Source of the DNA: Laspinema sp. D2d
GTDB taxonomy: Bacteria; Cyanobacteriota; Cyanobacteriia; Cyanobacteriales; Laspinemataceae
Assembly: GCF_025370755.1 (NCBI RefSeq)
Contig: NZ_JAMXFC010000007.1
Location: 1-57,461 of the forward strand
Direction of reading: 5' to 3'
Length of the DNA stretch: 57,461 nt
How positions within the stretch are numbered: the stretch's first letter is position 1; the number at the start of each line of letters is the position of its first letter. Under the pieces are notes generated by a model. The model ran no database searches. It saw only the letters and a list, made by a program, of their open reading frames with translations, and was not told the origin of the DNA. The translations under genes were made by a program, and so were the position numbers. Shown here piece by piece: positions 44,543 to 54,120 of this stretch.

Positions 44543-44967
44543 AATATTCAGTTGGCCTCCTTATAAGGGAGCGAAAAAATTATAAAAAATAGGAAAATAA
44601 ATTGAGATAAGTCCAACTTAATCCCTGCGAAAATTCGATTTTAAAAGGAGAAACCCCTAAAAATTAAAACAACTCTAGCCGAATCCTTGAAAAAATTCCG
44701 CTAAAATTAAACCTGCAACTCAGGAGCCGGATTGTGCGTCAATCACTGGAATATGAGTCGCGCAGGGGAAAGCAAAGCCACTTATCTTTACCAGGGCAGC
44801 CTTGATCCCAAGGTCGCGATCGCGGTAGCGAATTCTAATCCGGTGCATCTTCAGCCGTTTACTCATGTCGATGAAATTTCATCGCAAAGATCGCGATCTG
44901 CTATACCTTAAAAAGTGTTGGCCTAAACCTGGAAGTCTTATTAAATTGCACGCCGAATCAAAAACTT
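44543..44967. other. Gene-free stretch upstream of the TolC-like gene
   Basis: 425 AT-rich bases with an imperfect palindrome (CTCCTTATAAGGGAG near 44556-44570) and one HIP1-type site at 44818. A 62-codon frame at 44865-45053 runs into the TolC gene and is not convincing. No RNA was recognised. Confidence 0.45.
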
Positions 44968-46527
44968 ATGGGAACTTTTCGATATCTGATCACTGTGGGT
45001 ATGGGAACGCTAATCGCCTTAAGCGATATCGGCGCAAGTTTTGGACAGACTGAGCCATCCGGCGATCGCCGCCCCAGTCCAGCCCCCGCAGCCGCCTCTC
45101 CCGCCGGGGAAACCCAGGGCACAACAGCGCCCAGGGAGGGTGTACAAGCCCAGGGGGTGACCCCCACTGTAGAAAACGTACCGGAGTACCTGACCCCTAA
45201 CCCTAACCCCCTCCAGTTTCCGACGGAATCCGATGAAGTGGAGATTGTCGGCACCCAACCCTTGACCTTAGAACAGGCCCTGCAAATTGCTGAACAAAAC
45301 AGCCAGCAACTGCAAGAAGCCCTACTCACGGTGGATCGAAATCGCGCCGCCTTACGAGAAGCGCGTGCCGCCTTGTATCCGAACTTGGGGGTGCAATCGA
45401 GCCTATCGCGCTCAAATTCCACGGGAGCAGATTTAGCCAATCAGCGCCAAAGACAACAGTTAGGAGATAATGCCCCACCCCCTGAAGGCGGGAGCACGAG
45501 CTTAGATGGCGGCGTAGAATTAACTTACGACTTGTACAATTCTGGGCGGCGATCGGGTCAGATTGGCTTGGCTGAAACCCAATTGCTGGTGAGTGAATTA
45601 GACCTGGAACGGGTGCTGGCTGACTTGCGCTTAGAGGTTCGAGAGGCTTATTACAACCTGCAAGAAGCGGATGACCAAATTGAAATCAGCCTCTCTGCGG
45701 TGCAAAGTTCTGAACAAAGCTTACGAGATGCTGAAGCTTTGGAACGAGCAGGATTGGGGACCAGGTTTGATGTGCTGCGGGCTAGGGTCCAGTTAGCTGA
45801 TGCTGCGCAATCCCTCACCCAGGCGCAGGCACAGCAGCGCATCCGTCGCCGGGAAATTGCGCGGATTTTAAATGTTTCGCAAGTGGTGGATATTTCCGCT
45901 GCGGAACCTGTGGAAATTTCGGGGCTGTGGAATTTGTCGTTGGAAGATAGCATCGTCTTGGCGTTGAGAAATCGCGCTGAGTTAGAGCAGTTGTTGTTAC
46001 AGCGGGACCTAACGGATTATCAGCGTCAGATTGCCTTGTCTGCTATGGGTCCTCAAGTCAGTTTGTTTGCCAACTATAACGTGGTGGAAGTCTTTGGGGA
46101 TGACTTGGATTTGGCTGATGGCTACAACTTAGGGGGTAGGGTGCAGTGGAATTTATATGATGGGGGGGCCGCTAGAGCCCGCGCCGTTCAGGAAGAACGA
46201 AATATTGAGATTGCGGAAACGCGATTCGGTCAGTTTCGCAACCAGGTCCGTTTGCAGGTAGAGCAAGCGTATTTTAATTTGCGCTCGAACTTCGAGAATA
46301 TCCAAACCTCGAATATTGCGGTGGATCAGGCGCGGGAAAGTTTGCGTCTGGCGCGGTTGCGGTTTCAAGCGGGTGTAGGGACTCAAACGGATGTGCTGAC
46401 GGCGGAAACGGAACTGACGCGGGCGCAAAATAACCGCTTGCGGGCGATCGTGACTTACAATCGGGCCTTAGCGTCTATGGAACGGGCGATCGGGAATGTG
46501 AATGAGGGGCTGATTTCTACGCCTTAA
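44968..46527 (+). CDS. TolC-family outer membrane efflux protein
   Basis: A 519-residue protein with a signal peptide (MGTFRYLITVGMGTLIALSD, likely cut after ASFG) and a Pro/Gly-rich N-terminal linker (about 30-85). Two outer membrane efflux repeats follow: LTLEQALQIAEQNSQQLQEA ... EVREAYYNLQEADDQIEIS, and LSLEDSIVLALRNRAELEQL ... QVEQAYFNLRSNFENIQTSN. The motif AGVGTQTDVLTAETELTRAQ is typical near the C-terminus. The trimer forms an outer membrane and periplasmic channel. It is the natural partner of the RND pump and adaptor encoded at 50848-56160, though on the other strand. Confidence 0.93.
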   Translation: MGTFRYLITVGMGTLIALSDIGASFGQTEPSGDRRPSPAPAAASPAGETQGTTAPREGVQAQGVTPTVENVPEYLTPNPNPLQFPTESDEVEIVGTQPLTLEQALQIAEQNSQQLQEALLTVDRNRAALREARAALYPNLGVQSSLSRSNSTGADLANQRQRQQLGDNAPPPEGGSTSLDGGVELTYDLYNSGRRSGQIGLAETQLLVSELDLERVLADLRLEVREAYYNLQEADDQIEISLSAVQSSEQSLRDAEALERAGLGTRFDVLRARVQLADAAQSLTQAQAQQRIRRREIARILNVSQVVDISAAEPVEISGLWNLSLEDSIVLALRNRAELEQLLLQRDLTDYQRQIALSAMGPQVSLFANYNVVEVFGDDLDLADGYNLGGRVQWNLYDGGAARARAVQEERNIEIAETRFGQFRNQVRLQVEQAYFNLRSNFENIQTSNIAVDQARESLRLARLRFQAGVGTQTDVLTAETELTRAQNNRLRAIVTYNRALASMERAIGNVNEGLISTP

Positions 46528-46559
46528 GTTTGCCGAAGGGGCAATCTGGAGAGCAATTT

Positions 46560-46583
46560 AGGGGCAATTGGTGAATTGCCCCT
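46560..46583. repeat. REP-like perfect hairpin
   Basis: AGGGGCAATT and AATTGCCCCT pair perfectly over 10 bp around GGTG. It lies 33 bases after the TolC stop and may also terminate that transcript, although it lacks a T-run. Confidence 0.65.
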
Positions 46584-46738
46584 ACAGGATGTAGGCAGTC
46601 TTTACAGAAGTTAACATGACGGTCTAAAATTTGAGAGGACCTAACATCGGCCCTGAGTCCGTGCCAAGGCTTGGCCTAATTCTGGACAACTCATGGGCCC
46701 CAATCGGTATCGCTCGATCGCAACTATGGAGAAGAGAA

Positions 46739-47035
46739 GTGCCTAATATCAAATTTGTGGATGAAAACAAGGAAGTAGTCGCGGCAGATGGAGCCAACTT
46801 GCGGCTGAAAGCCTTAGAAAATGGAATCGAACTCTACAAGTTTGTCGGGAAATTGATGAACTGTGGCGGTTACGGTCAATGTGGTACCTGCATCGTCGAA
46901 GTCGTCGAAGGCATGGAAAATCTCTCCGATCGCACTCCCGTCGAAAATCAAAAACTTAAGAAAAAGCCCCCCAGCTATCGTCTGGCTTGTCAAGCCCTGG
47001 TGAATGGGCCGGTGAGCGTCAAAACCAAGCCCTAA
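46739..47035 (+). CDS. [2Fe-2S] ferredoxin-like electron carrier
   Basis: A 98-residue ferredoxin-fold protein from the GTG at 46739 ([20 protein letters not shown], read as Met). The upstream in-frame region to 46631 has no ferredoxin character and was excluded. The cluster ligands are in [10 protein letters not shown] (Cys-x5-Cys-x2-Cys) and a fourth Cys in [10 protein letters not shown]. The x5-x2 spacing is the adrenodoxin-like one rather than the x4-x2 of photosynthetic plant-type ferredoxins. The likely partner is unknown. It lies upstream of psbM on the same strand, 136 bases away. Confidence 0.85.
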   Translation: MPNIKFVDENKEVVAADGANLRLKALENGIELYKFVGKLMNCGGYGQCGTCIVEVVEGMENLSDRTPVENQKLKKKPPSYRLACQALVNGPVSVKTKP

Positions 47036-47171
47036 CCCCCGCCCTAAATATAGGGTCGCCTCACCCCAGATCTGGGTTCAAAGAATTTAGGTCGATCAGC
47101 CTCACCGTAGTCCAGCAATAATGATATTCTGATCGTATTGAATTTTAAGATTGAAAAAATAGTGGGGTTCT

Positions 47172-47282
47172 ATGCAAGTTAACGACCTAGGATTTGTGGC
47201 AAGCCTTCTTTTTGTGCTCGTCCCAGCCGTGTTCCTGTTGATCCTCTACATTCAAACCGCCAGCAAAAGCAAAGAGAGCTAA
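47172..47282 (+). CDS. psbM: Photosystem II protein M
   Basis: A 36-residue one-helix protein, [20 protein letters not shown] then [16 protein letters not shown], practically identical in pattern to PsbM of other cyanobacteria. PsbM sits at the dimer interface of photosystem II in the thylakoid membrane. It is too short for normal ORF cut-offs. It is followed within 22 bases by a strong stem-loop (47304-47326), so it is probably a monocistronic transcript. Confidence 0.97.
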   Translation: MQVNDLGFVASLLFVLVPAVFLLILYIQTASKSKES

Positions 47283-47303
47283 ATTAACCGGCGGCTTGTT
47301 CTG

Positions 47304-47326
47304 GCACTCGGAACGGTTCCGAGTGC
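47304..47326 (+). terminator. psbM terminator
   Basis: GCACTCGGAAC pairs perfectly with GTTCCGAGTGC around a single base (tight loop in practice), followed by TTTCTTC. Confidence 0.75.
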
Positions 47327-47404
47327 TTTCTTCAAGTTCTAACTCCTACAGTCGCTGGGAAACGACGCGATCGCGTCCGGTTACCAGGGAGAGTCTCCTT
47401 AATC

Positions 47405-47438
47405 AAAGGTGCCAAAACCCAATGTTTGGCACCTTTTT
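47405..47438. terminator. Bidirectional terminator before the usp gene
   Basis: AAAGGTGCCAAA and TTTGGCACCTTT pair perfectly and end in TTTTT on the plus strand. It lies between psbM and the 3' end of the universal stress protein gene. Confidence 0.75.
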
Positions 47439-47460
47439 CATGGGAATTTTAGGGGGTGAA

Positions 47461-48288
47461 TTAGGTAGAAGTCCGACCTAATAACACCGGACAGTTAGCA
47501 TAAACCCTTACATAGTCGGAGAGAGACCCCCCTAAGAGGCGATCGAGGTCCACAAAGTTTTTAGCAATGTTCGGGCGGCGATCGGGGGAACCCAGCATCA
47601 CGAGATCCGCATTCAAATCATCCGCTAACCGGCAAATTTCTTCTCCCGCTTTTCCTTTCGGGGTGTGGCAGCGATAGGAAACGCCATACTTCCTCGCCTC
47701 CGCCACTGCCGCGACTAATACAGGGTCTTGTTCTGGGTTGTCCACGGGTTTTGAGGAAACATGGACGAACTCCAACTGCCCTCCATCAATATCTTTGACC
47801 ATCGCCAGGGCCAAATCCAGACATTGTTTCGCCGAGTCGGATTTGTCCACTGCCACGACAATTCGCTTGATTTTCTTAACGTAGACATCATCTTTAACCA
47901 GCAACATCGGACGCGAAGCAAGCTGGAAGACATACTGACTTACGGATCCTTCTAAAATCGCTTGCAACCGCCCCAAGGCCCGGGACCCCATCACAATCAG
48001 GTCAGCCTTTTCTTCCTCCGCCACTTCACAGACGACGGTTTTTGGGTCTCCCTGCTTCAGTCGGGGATTAACTTTGCTGGGGTCGATATTCAAAAATTTG
48101 ACCGCATCGGCGAGGATTTTGCCCCCCTCTGCCAATTTATCCGCCATCCCATCAGCGGTGACTTCGGGGGCCACGACGTGCAGGACCGTCACTGAGGCAG
48201 TTTGAAACGAGGGGATGTCCATCAACATCTTGACCATCTCTTCACAGAGTCCTCGTCCTGCCACTGCCACTAATATTTTTTGGATCAT
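47461..48288 (-). CDS. Tandem universal stress protein (two UspA domains)
   Basis: A 275-residue protein with two UspA domains. The first (about 1-138) ends with LIVMGSRALGRLQAILEGSV, SQYVFQLASRPMLLVK. The second (about 140-275) begins IKRIVVAVDKSDSAKQCLDL and ends LVMLGSPDRRPNIAKNFVDL and GGSLSDYVRVYANCPVLLGR. G-rich ATP-binding loops are present in both but the first glycine triad is irregular. Tandem UspA proteins are common stress-response proteins of unknown biochemical action in cyanobacteria. Transcribed leftward toward a shared terminator. Confidence 0.92.
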   Translation of the reverse strand: MIQKILVAVAGRGLCEEMVKMLMDIPSFQTASVTVLHVVAPEVTADGMADKLAEGGKILADAVKFLNIDPSKVNPRLKQGDPKTVVCEVAEEEKADLIVMGSRALGRLQAILEGSVSQYVFQLASRPMLLVKDDVYVKKIKRIVVAVDKSDSAKQCLDLALAMVKDIDGGQLEFVHVSSKPVDNPEQDPVLVAAVAEARKYGVSYRCHTPKGKAGEEICRLADDLNADLVMLGSPDRRPNIAKNFVDLDRLLGGSLSDYVRVYANCPVLLGRTST

Positions 48289-48479
48289 AAGTTTAGCTCC
48301 TGGCTACAACAGCATACTATGTAGGGATGAATCCCTGAATTGATTCCGTTTCGGGAAAGCTCTAGGGGGCGAGGTAAACGACCCCAGAGATTGCTCGATT
48401 TAGGTATTTCATCTTTAATGTAAGACTTATTACTTACTGAAAATTTGTAGAAATGTAGAGTTTTGGATCGATTTGTAAC

Positions 48480-48968
48480 ATGACTGAGGAAAAAGAGACA
48501 CAACCCCAACTCCCCCCAACCGGCGCGATCGCCCGCGTTGGCGAAAAATCCTCCGAAGGATGGTTCGAGTACCCCATCCGGGCTTATCCCCATCATACTG
48601 ACTATGCGGGCATCGTTTGGCATGGTGCCTATATCACCTGGATGGAAGAAGCACGAGTCGAATCCTTGCGGGCGATCGGGGTCAATTTCGCCGATTTAGT
48701 CGCCCTCGGGTGTGATTTACCCGTGGTTGAGTTAGCCTTGCGCTACCACAAACCCATGAAACTGGGCACCGAGGCGATCGTCAGAACCCGGATGCTAGAA
48801 ATGGATGGGGTCCGCCTCAATTGGGAATATCAGATTCAGTCCCTCGATGCACAAGAGTTGTACCTCACCGGAGTGGTTACCCTGGTGACGGTGGATATGG
48901 AAAAGGGCAAAATTATGCGTCAATTGCCTGAATCCGTCAAAAATGCCTTCTTGAAATTGTCCCGGTAG
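48480..48968 (+). CDS. YbgC/4HBT-type acyl-CoA thioesterase
   Basis: A 162-residue hot-dog-fold protein. The family signature is YPHHTDYAGIVWHGAYITWM followed by EEARVESLRAIG; the Asp in HTDYAG is the catalytic position in 4-hydroxybenzoyl-CoA thioesterase relatives. A substrate could be 1,4-dihydroxy-2-naphthoyl-CoA (phylloquinone pathway) but nothing nearby supports that. The N-terminal ~25 residues (MTEEKETQPQLPPTG) are extra and probably disordered. Divergent from the usp gene. Confidence 0.88.
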   Translation: MTEEKETQPQLPPTGAIARVGEKSSEGWFEYPIRAYPHHTDYAGIVWHGAYITWMEEARVESLRAIGVNFADLVALGCDLPVVELALRYHKPMKLGTEAIVRTRMLEMDGVRLNWEYQIQSLDAQELYLTGVVTLVTVDMEKGKIMRQLPESVKNAFLKLSR

Positions 48969-49206
48969 GGGAGTGGGGGGGATGGGGAGGATGGGGGGGA
49001 TAGGGGAGATAGGGGGGATGGGGAGGATGGGGGGGATAGGGGAGATAGGGGAGAGTAAGTTCTGGTGACTCAGCAGAGTCAAGCCAGGAGGATCCAATCC
49101 ATCTTCATGGCAGTCCTCCCAATCTCCCCCATCTCCCCAATCTCCCCCATCTCCCCAATCCTCCCCATCCTCCCCATCCCCCCCATCCTCCCCATCCTCC
49201 CCATCC
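48967..49206. repeat. Two inverted blocks of imperfect tandem repeats
   Basis: The first block (48967-49056) consists of GGGGAGGATGG, GGGGGATAGGGGAGATA-type units. The second (49114-49206) carries the reverse complement type (CTCCCCATC, TCTCCCCCATC). They are separated by about 57 bases. Together the blocks could fold into one very large hairpin. The tract starts right after the thioesterase stop. Confidence 0.9.
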
Positions 49207-49253
49207 GCAAGGTGATAAAATTTGGGTTAACCTAACCGACTGACCCCACCATC

Positions 49254-49706
49254 ATGACTCGTTTACTTTACGAATATTCGATCGCCGATTGCGGTCACTT
49301 GATTATCCCTTATGTGTTTGGCACTGTGGATAGGGACCCAATTTATTCCTATCATTTACTCTCGGAACTAGGGCATCGCGGTAATTTACATAAAGCCCAT
49401 AATCCCGCCGGAATTCATTCTAGTAGCCTGGAAGGGATTATTGCGATCGCCAAAGAACACTTATCTATTCATTCTGATGTGGAAGAAAGTCTGGATAGCT
49501 TTAAACATCGTTATACTTATCGAGAAAATTTAATCATTATTTATCAAATGGCCGATAAGTTCTTTTACGACCATTATAAGCCGGATAATTTACAAAATGT
49601 TGCTGCACCTAAAATATTTAAATCAGAGCAAGCCTGTATTCACTGGGTGAAATCTGGACTGGATCGCCCCAATTCTAGTTCTAATGTTTTAGATTTCAGA
49701 CGGTAA
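49254..49706 (+). CDS. Hypothetical protein
   Basis: A 150-residue soluble protein, MTRLLYEYSIADCGHLIIPY then VFGTVDRDPIYSYHLLSELG. It has an aromatic- and His-rich composition, no membrane segment and no signal peptide, and no motif I can name. A HIP1 site inside and normal base use argue that it is a genuine gene. It stands alone between the repeat tract and a hairpin-rich spacer. Confidence 0.65.
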   Translation: MTRLLYEYSIADCGHLIIPYVFGTVDRDPIYSYHLLSELGHRGNLHKAHNPAGIHSSSLEGIIAIAKEHLSIHSDVEESLDSFKHRYTYRENLIIIYQMADKFFYDHYKPDNLQNVAAPKIFKSEQACIHWVKSGLDRPNSSSNVLDFRR

Positions 49707-49745
49707 AAACTATTAGTATAATTATTATTAGTATTATAGGGGGAG

Positions 49746-49796
49746 AACGACTTCAGTCGTTTTAGGCATTCCTAAGCCCAAAGCGTAGGAATGCCT
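49746..49796. terminator. Two perfect stem-loops between convergent genes
   Basis: AACGACT-TC-AGTCGTT (49746-49761) contains the dispersed GACTTCAGTC palindrome. AGGCATTCCTA (49764-49774) pairs perfectly with TAGGAATGCCT (49786-49796). They separate the hypothetical gene and truB. Confidence 0.6.
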
Positions 49797-49855
49797 GTTC
49801 AGGAGACTAGGCGTCTGGTGTGAGACCTAACTCTATTCCCAAATAATCCGGAAAG

Positions 49856-50782
49856 TCATTCCGAAAAATTTATTTTTTCATCTTTCCCGAAATCCGGTTC
49901 AAATACCATTTTCGGCACTAAAACCCAGTCGCCATCGGGTGATTCAATTTCGCTAATCCCCAAAAATGTGCCATCTTCTGCATAAATCCGCAGGGGGGAT
50001 ACAATTTCCCCTAACTCCGCGAGGGGAATCCGCTGACCTTGGCACCAGCGACGACCATCAGTAGAATTTAAAGCAATCTGACTTAAATGGGCTAACACTG
50101 TATCTGGTGGAATGAGTTGAAATGTCCCCTGACTGGTTTGAGTTTCAATGTCTTCAAAAGTTAAACTATCTTTCAAAGGTAACCCACAGCTTTCGGTCCG
50201 GGTGAGATGTGCGAGGGTTCCGCCGGTTTGCAAGAGGGCTCCGAGGTCCCGGGCGATCGCCCGGATATAGGTCCCGGGTCCACAGGCGATCGCGAGGTCA
50301 ATTTCTGGAAAATCCCCCTCCCGCCACGCCAATACCTGGATATTATGGACCTCTACCATACGACTCGGGACTTCGATGGTTTCCCCCGCCCTTGCTAAAT
50401 CATACAACCGCTTCCCTTGCACCTGAATTGCACTGTAGGCAGGGGGAATTTGAGTAATTTTCCCGAGAAATTGCGGTAATTGTGCTTCAACCTGTTCCCG
50501 CGTGAGTTGGGGAACTGCTACCGAGGTGATGGTTTCTCCTTCTAAATCATCGGTGGTGGTGGTGACCCCCAGACGGACGGTTGCCTGATAAGCTTTATCT
50601 TGGCGCAGGTATTGCAGCAGGCGCGTTGCCTTACCGACGGCGATCGGTAAGACTCCTGTTGCTGCTGGATCTAAGGTTCCACCATGTCCGACGCGCTTAG
50701 TTCGCAACAGTCTTCGGATCCGGGATACGCAGTCATGAGAGGTCATGCCAGGGGGTTTGTTGAGATTCAGAAATCCTTCCAC
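49856..50782 (-). CDS. truB: tRNA pseudouridine(55) synthase
   Basis: A 308-residue TruB. It converts U55 in the T-loop of tRNAs to pseudouridine. The N-terminus [20 protein letters not shown] and the catalytic loop [20 protein letters not shown] (Asp38) are diagnostic. Other marks are [39 protein letters not shown] and [15 protein letters not shown]. Length agrees with cyanobacterial TruB. It lies 65 bases downstream of the RND permease gene on the same strand. Confidence 0.97.
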   Translation of the reverse strand: MEGFLNLNKPPGMTSHDCVSRIRRLLRTKRVGHGGTLDPAATGVLPIAVGKATRLLQYLRQDKAYQATVRLGVTTTTDDLEGETITSVAVPQLTREQVEAQLPQFLGKITQIPPAYSAIQVQGKRLYDLARAGETIEVPSRMVEVHNIQVLAWREGDFPEIDLAIACGPGTYIRAIARDLGALLQTGGTLAHLTRTESCGLPLKDSLTFEDIETQTSQGTFQLIPPDTVLAHLSQIALNSTDGRRWCQGQRIPLAELGEIVSPLRIYAEDGTFLGISEIESPDGDWVLVPKMVFEPDFGKDEKINFSE

Positions 50783-50847
50783 AGTACCTTTAAAACATTC
50801 GGGGGTTCTGTTGCATTTTATCGAGATCAGGACTCATTTTTGGACTT

Positions 50848-53800
50848 TTATTCCAAATGTTCTACGGATACCGAGGGTTTCGGGGTTAGCAGTAAATATA
50901 AGGCAGGAACTACCAGCAAGGCGATCACGGTAGAAGCGGTCAATCCAAACCCGATCGCGGCACAAAGGGGAAACCACACGGGGTCACTAAATGCCAAGGG
51001 AACAACTCCGCCAATGGTGGTTAAACTGGTGGATAAGACGGGACGAAGGCGATCGGCGGCACCTTGAACCGCTGCCATTTGAATGGTCATCCCGCGATCG
51101 CGATAGGTATTCATGGTTTCCACCATCACGATCGCATTATTCACCACAATTCCCACTAAGGAAATAATCCCAATCACTGCCGGAAACGAAATCGGAATCC
51201 AAGCTAAGAAAAACCCCCCAAAGGTGCCAATTAACCCAAAGGGAATCGTTAGCATAATAATAAAGGGTTGGGTAAATGATCCAAACTGAATCACTAACAC
51301 TGCAAACACGAGGAAAATTGCGACTCCTGCCATTTGTTGCGCTGAACCAAAGGTCTCACTTTGGGTTTGTGCTTCTCCGGCGAACTTATAGTCATATCCT
51401 TGGGGCCATTGACGGCGCATTTCATCGAGTTTCGGCTGAAAATCTCCCAAAATTTCTCCTAAAGTCCGGTTGTCTGTTTTCGCTAAAACCGTGACCGTCC
51501 GCTGTGTATCTTTGTGTACAATGGATAACGGCGCTTCTGATAATTCTGATTCTAGCACTTGAGCGGCAGACAAGGTGCGATCGCCTGCAAACACGCGAAT
51601 GGTCTGGAGTTCGTCCTGGCGCGTCGGACCCCCGACGGCACCGCCTCGGGACGGCCAAGCCATACTCAGCCTGATTTCCAGGTCTTCCTCACCGCCGCCA
51701 ATTGGAAAACTACCGATTTCGTTATCTGTCATCATATAACGACCTTGCATCGCTAAATCATCGGGATTTAGTCCATAGAAATTCATCGCTTCGCGTCGGG
51801 GTCGAAACTTGATATCCGGACGCAAGGCCCCGAGGTCGTCTCGCACATCAGTAGTGCCAGGAATTTGGCGCAGTGCCATTTGGACTTCCCCAGAAATCCG
51901 GCGCAATTCGGTCATATCCCGTCCCTGAATTTGAATGGCGATCGGGTCTCCCCCTTCCCCGGTACTTTCGGTATTGACCACGAGAGAGGCACCAGGATAT
52001 TGGCGGATGAGTTGGTCTAATTCCTGTCGGAGTTGGCGATCGTATTCAAAGGAATAAAGTTCGCGTTCAGTCTTCGGGGTAAACATGGCGGAAAAGCCGA
52101 CTAAATAGTTACCTTGATTCGGTTTCATGCCACTTTCCGTCACCAGATTACTCCGCTGTCCCACAAATTTAATCATGTTAGTCAGGTAATCTTTTTGCCG
52201 CAATACTTCTCCGATTTCATCTGCCACCTGTTGGGAGGTATCTAGGGTCGTGGTGGGAGGAAGTTCCACATTGATACTCATTTTCAGCTTATCAGAGTCT
52301 GGAAATAGAGTACCGGGAACCGTTCCCACTAAAATTAGAGTACAAACAAATAAACTGACTGTGCCTAATACCCATAAACTGGCCGTTCTTTTGTTGGAAA
52401 CGGTAGTTTTTAGACTCCATTTAGCATAGCGATGGGCAGCGGATTCGTTGAGGTGATCAACCCAGGTTTTTTTGCCATGATTTTTGACCTTTCCGAGTAA
52501 GAAGCGCGATAGGGGAACATCAATGAATAAGGCGATAATATAGCTGAGAACTAGGCAGGTAATAGCACTAATCGGAATAAATCTAATAAATTTACCCATT
52601 GTACCGCTAATTGCCATTAACGGGGCCATTGCTAAAATGGTGGTTAACTGGCCGGAAAAGGCGGCTAAACCGTAGGTTTTGACGGTGGAGAGGGCAGCTT
52701 GATTAAAGGTAAGTCCGCGTACGAAAATTCCTTCATGCAATCCTTCCATCATTAGAATGTAAACATCAACAAGCAATCCCAAGGCGAGAATCATGCCGAT
52801 GGTAACCATTGAATTTAGGGTTTGTCCGCCGATCCACAGAATGGCGATCGCACCCATAAAAGTTAAGGGAATCGACAATCCCGCAATTAATGCTTCCCGC
52901 CAACTGAGGGCGAAAAATAGGATAACAAACACCACGAGAATCCCTTGCCAACAGTTATCAAAAAGCCGCCGGAGGTCTTCTTGAATCGTTTGGGCGTCAG
53001 AATTAATAACGCGGTATTCTAGGCCATGAGGCCAGATATTGGGGTTTTGTTGCGCTAAATCTAAGGCAGCAATGGAGTCTTTCACAACCTTAATTGTATC
53101 AGACCCAGGAACTTTGACCACATCAACGTTGATGACGGGTTCAAATTCTCCCCCATTCCAACTGAGAAAGGCGCGATTTTTTTCCCGTTCTAAATCCCGT
53201 CGTACTTCAGCAATTTCTTTGAGACGAACGACCCGACCATTGGAACCGCCTAACCGCGCTACAGGCAAATCTTGGAGCTCTTCCACCGAGCGAAATCGGC
53301 CATACAATCGCACTTGAGTCCCAATACGATCGCTTTCCACCTGTTCCCAAGGCATATCAATGTTACCTTGTTGAATCGCACTGCTGACTTGGGTGGGAGA
53401 AATCCCCAAAGTTGTCAGACGTGACGGAATCAATTGTACCTGAATGACTTCTTTGCGTTCTCCTCCTAGTTCGACCTTTCGCACGTTGGGAACTTTTTCT
53501 AAAATATCTTTAATATCTTCCCCAGTGTGACTCAGAACCGCCATATCGATATTTCCAAATAAGCCAATTGTCAGAACGGGAGTATCTTGGACGGAGATTT
53601 GTTCGACTTTCGGCTGTTCCGCATCTCGCGGGAGTTCTGGTTTTGCTTCATCGACTTGAGCCCGCAGTAAGGCGATCGACTCATTGACGGGGGCTTCAGC
53701 GCGAAATTCTACAACAATTCGCGATCGCCCGTCATAAGAAGCACTACTAATTTCTTTTAACCCTTTGAGGGATTTAAGCTCATTTTCTATTTTGTCCGTA

Positions 53801-54069
53801 ATCTGATTTTCAATGGTTTCAGGGTCTGCACCGGGCCAAATTGTTTCAATACTGGCGATCGCTACATTAATATCTGGATCCCCTTCTTTCACCATCGAAA
53901 CCGCACCAATCACCCCCCCAATCACCAGCAAAAAACACAGTAAAATCCCAAAAACTGGCTTTAAAAAGAAGAATTTACTCAGGGAAGATGCCTTCTGAAC
54001 ATCAGGAATATCCTGCTCTTGTGAGTCGTCATTTTGAGGCGGTTGCGGTGGTAAAATGGTAGTTGTCAT
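50848..54069 (-). CDS. RND efflux transporter permease (AcrB/HAE1-like)
   Basis: A 1073-residue RND pump in the inner membrane, with twelve helices and two large periplasmic loops. Typical elements are WPGADPETIENQITDKIENE in the first porter domain, the first helix at about 33-60, and SLVGIVVNNAIVMVETMN in helix 10. In helix 4 AcrB has two adjacent aspartates. Here the segment is LALGLLVDVYILMM: Asp435 is kept but the second is Val436. Helix 10 has Asn in place of the usual AcrB lysine. The proton path may therefore differ. It lies 132 bases after the adaptor gene with a REP hairpin between. Confidence 0.93.
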   Translation of the reverse strand: MTTTILPPQPPQNDDSQEQDIPDVQKASSLSKFFFLKPVFGILLCFLLVIGGVIGAVSMVKEGDPDINVAIASIETIWPGADPETIENQITDKIENELKSLKGLKEISSASYDGRSRIVVEFRAEAPVNESIALLRAQVDEAKPELPRDAEQPKVEQISVQDTPVLTIGLFGNIDMAVLSHTGEDIKDILEKVPNVRKVELGGERKEVIQVQLIPSRLTTLGISPTQVSSAIQQGNIDMPWEQVESDRIGTQVRLYGRFRSVEELQDLPVARLGGSNGRVVRLKEIAEVRRDLEREKNRAFLSWNGGEFEPVINVDVVKVPGSDTIKVVKDSIAALDLAQQNPNIWPHGLEYRVINSDAQTIQEDLRRLFDNCWQGILVVFVILFFALSWREALIAGLSIPLTFMGAIAILWIGGQTLNSMVTIGMILALGLLVDVYILMMEGLHEGIFVRGLTFNQAALSTVKTYGLAAFSGQLTTILAMAPLMAISGTMGKFIRFIPISAITCLVLSYIIALFIDVPLSRFLLGKVKNHGKKTWVDHLNESAAHRYAKWSLKTTVSNKRTASLWVLGTVSLFVCTLILVGTVPGTLFPDSDKLKMSINVELPPTTTLDTSQQVADEIGEVLRQKDYLTNMIKFVGQRSNLVTESGMKPNQGNYLVGFSAMFTPKTERELYSFEYDRQLRQELDQLIRQYPGASLVVNTESTGEGGDPIAIQIQGRDMTELRRISGEVQMALRQIPGTTDVRDDLGALRPDIKFRPRREAMNFYGLNPDDLAMQGRYMMTDNEIGSFPIGGGEEDLEIRLSMAWPSRGGAVGGPTRQDELQTIRVFAGDRTLSAAQVLESELSEAPLSIVHKDTQRTVTVLAKTDNRTLGEILGDFQPKLDEMRRQWPQGYDYKFAGEAQTQSETFGSAQQMAGVAIFLVFAVLVIQFGSFTQPFIIMLTIPFGLIGTFGGFFLAWIPISFPAVIGIISLVGIVVNNAIVMVETMNTYRDRGMTIQMAAVQGAADRLRPVLSTSLTTIGGVVPLAFSDPVWFPLCAAIGFGLTASTVIALLVVPALYLLLTPKPSVSVEHLE

Positions 54070-54120
54070 GATATTTTTTATACTTAAATCGGTTAACAGC
54101 TCATTTCAATCCTTCCAGTC

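Noticed and set aside
44865-45053. 62-codon frame overlapping the TolC gene start
   Set aside because: It runs out of frame into the TolC signal peptide region; the strong signal peptide and domain evidence favour the TolC frame.
48795-49097. 100-codon frame made of Pro-Ile-Ser repeats on the minus strand
   Set aside because: It is a translation of the tandem repeat tract and the opposite strand of the thioesterase gene.
48967-49206. Tandem repeats as a CRISPR array
   Set aside because: Units are only about 9-11 bases, imperfect and without unique spacers, and no cas genes are in the window.
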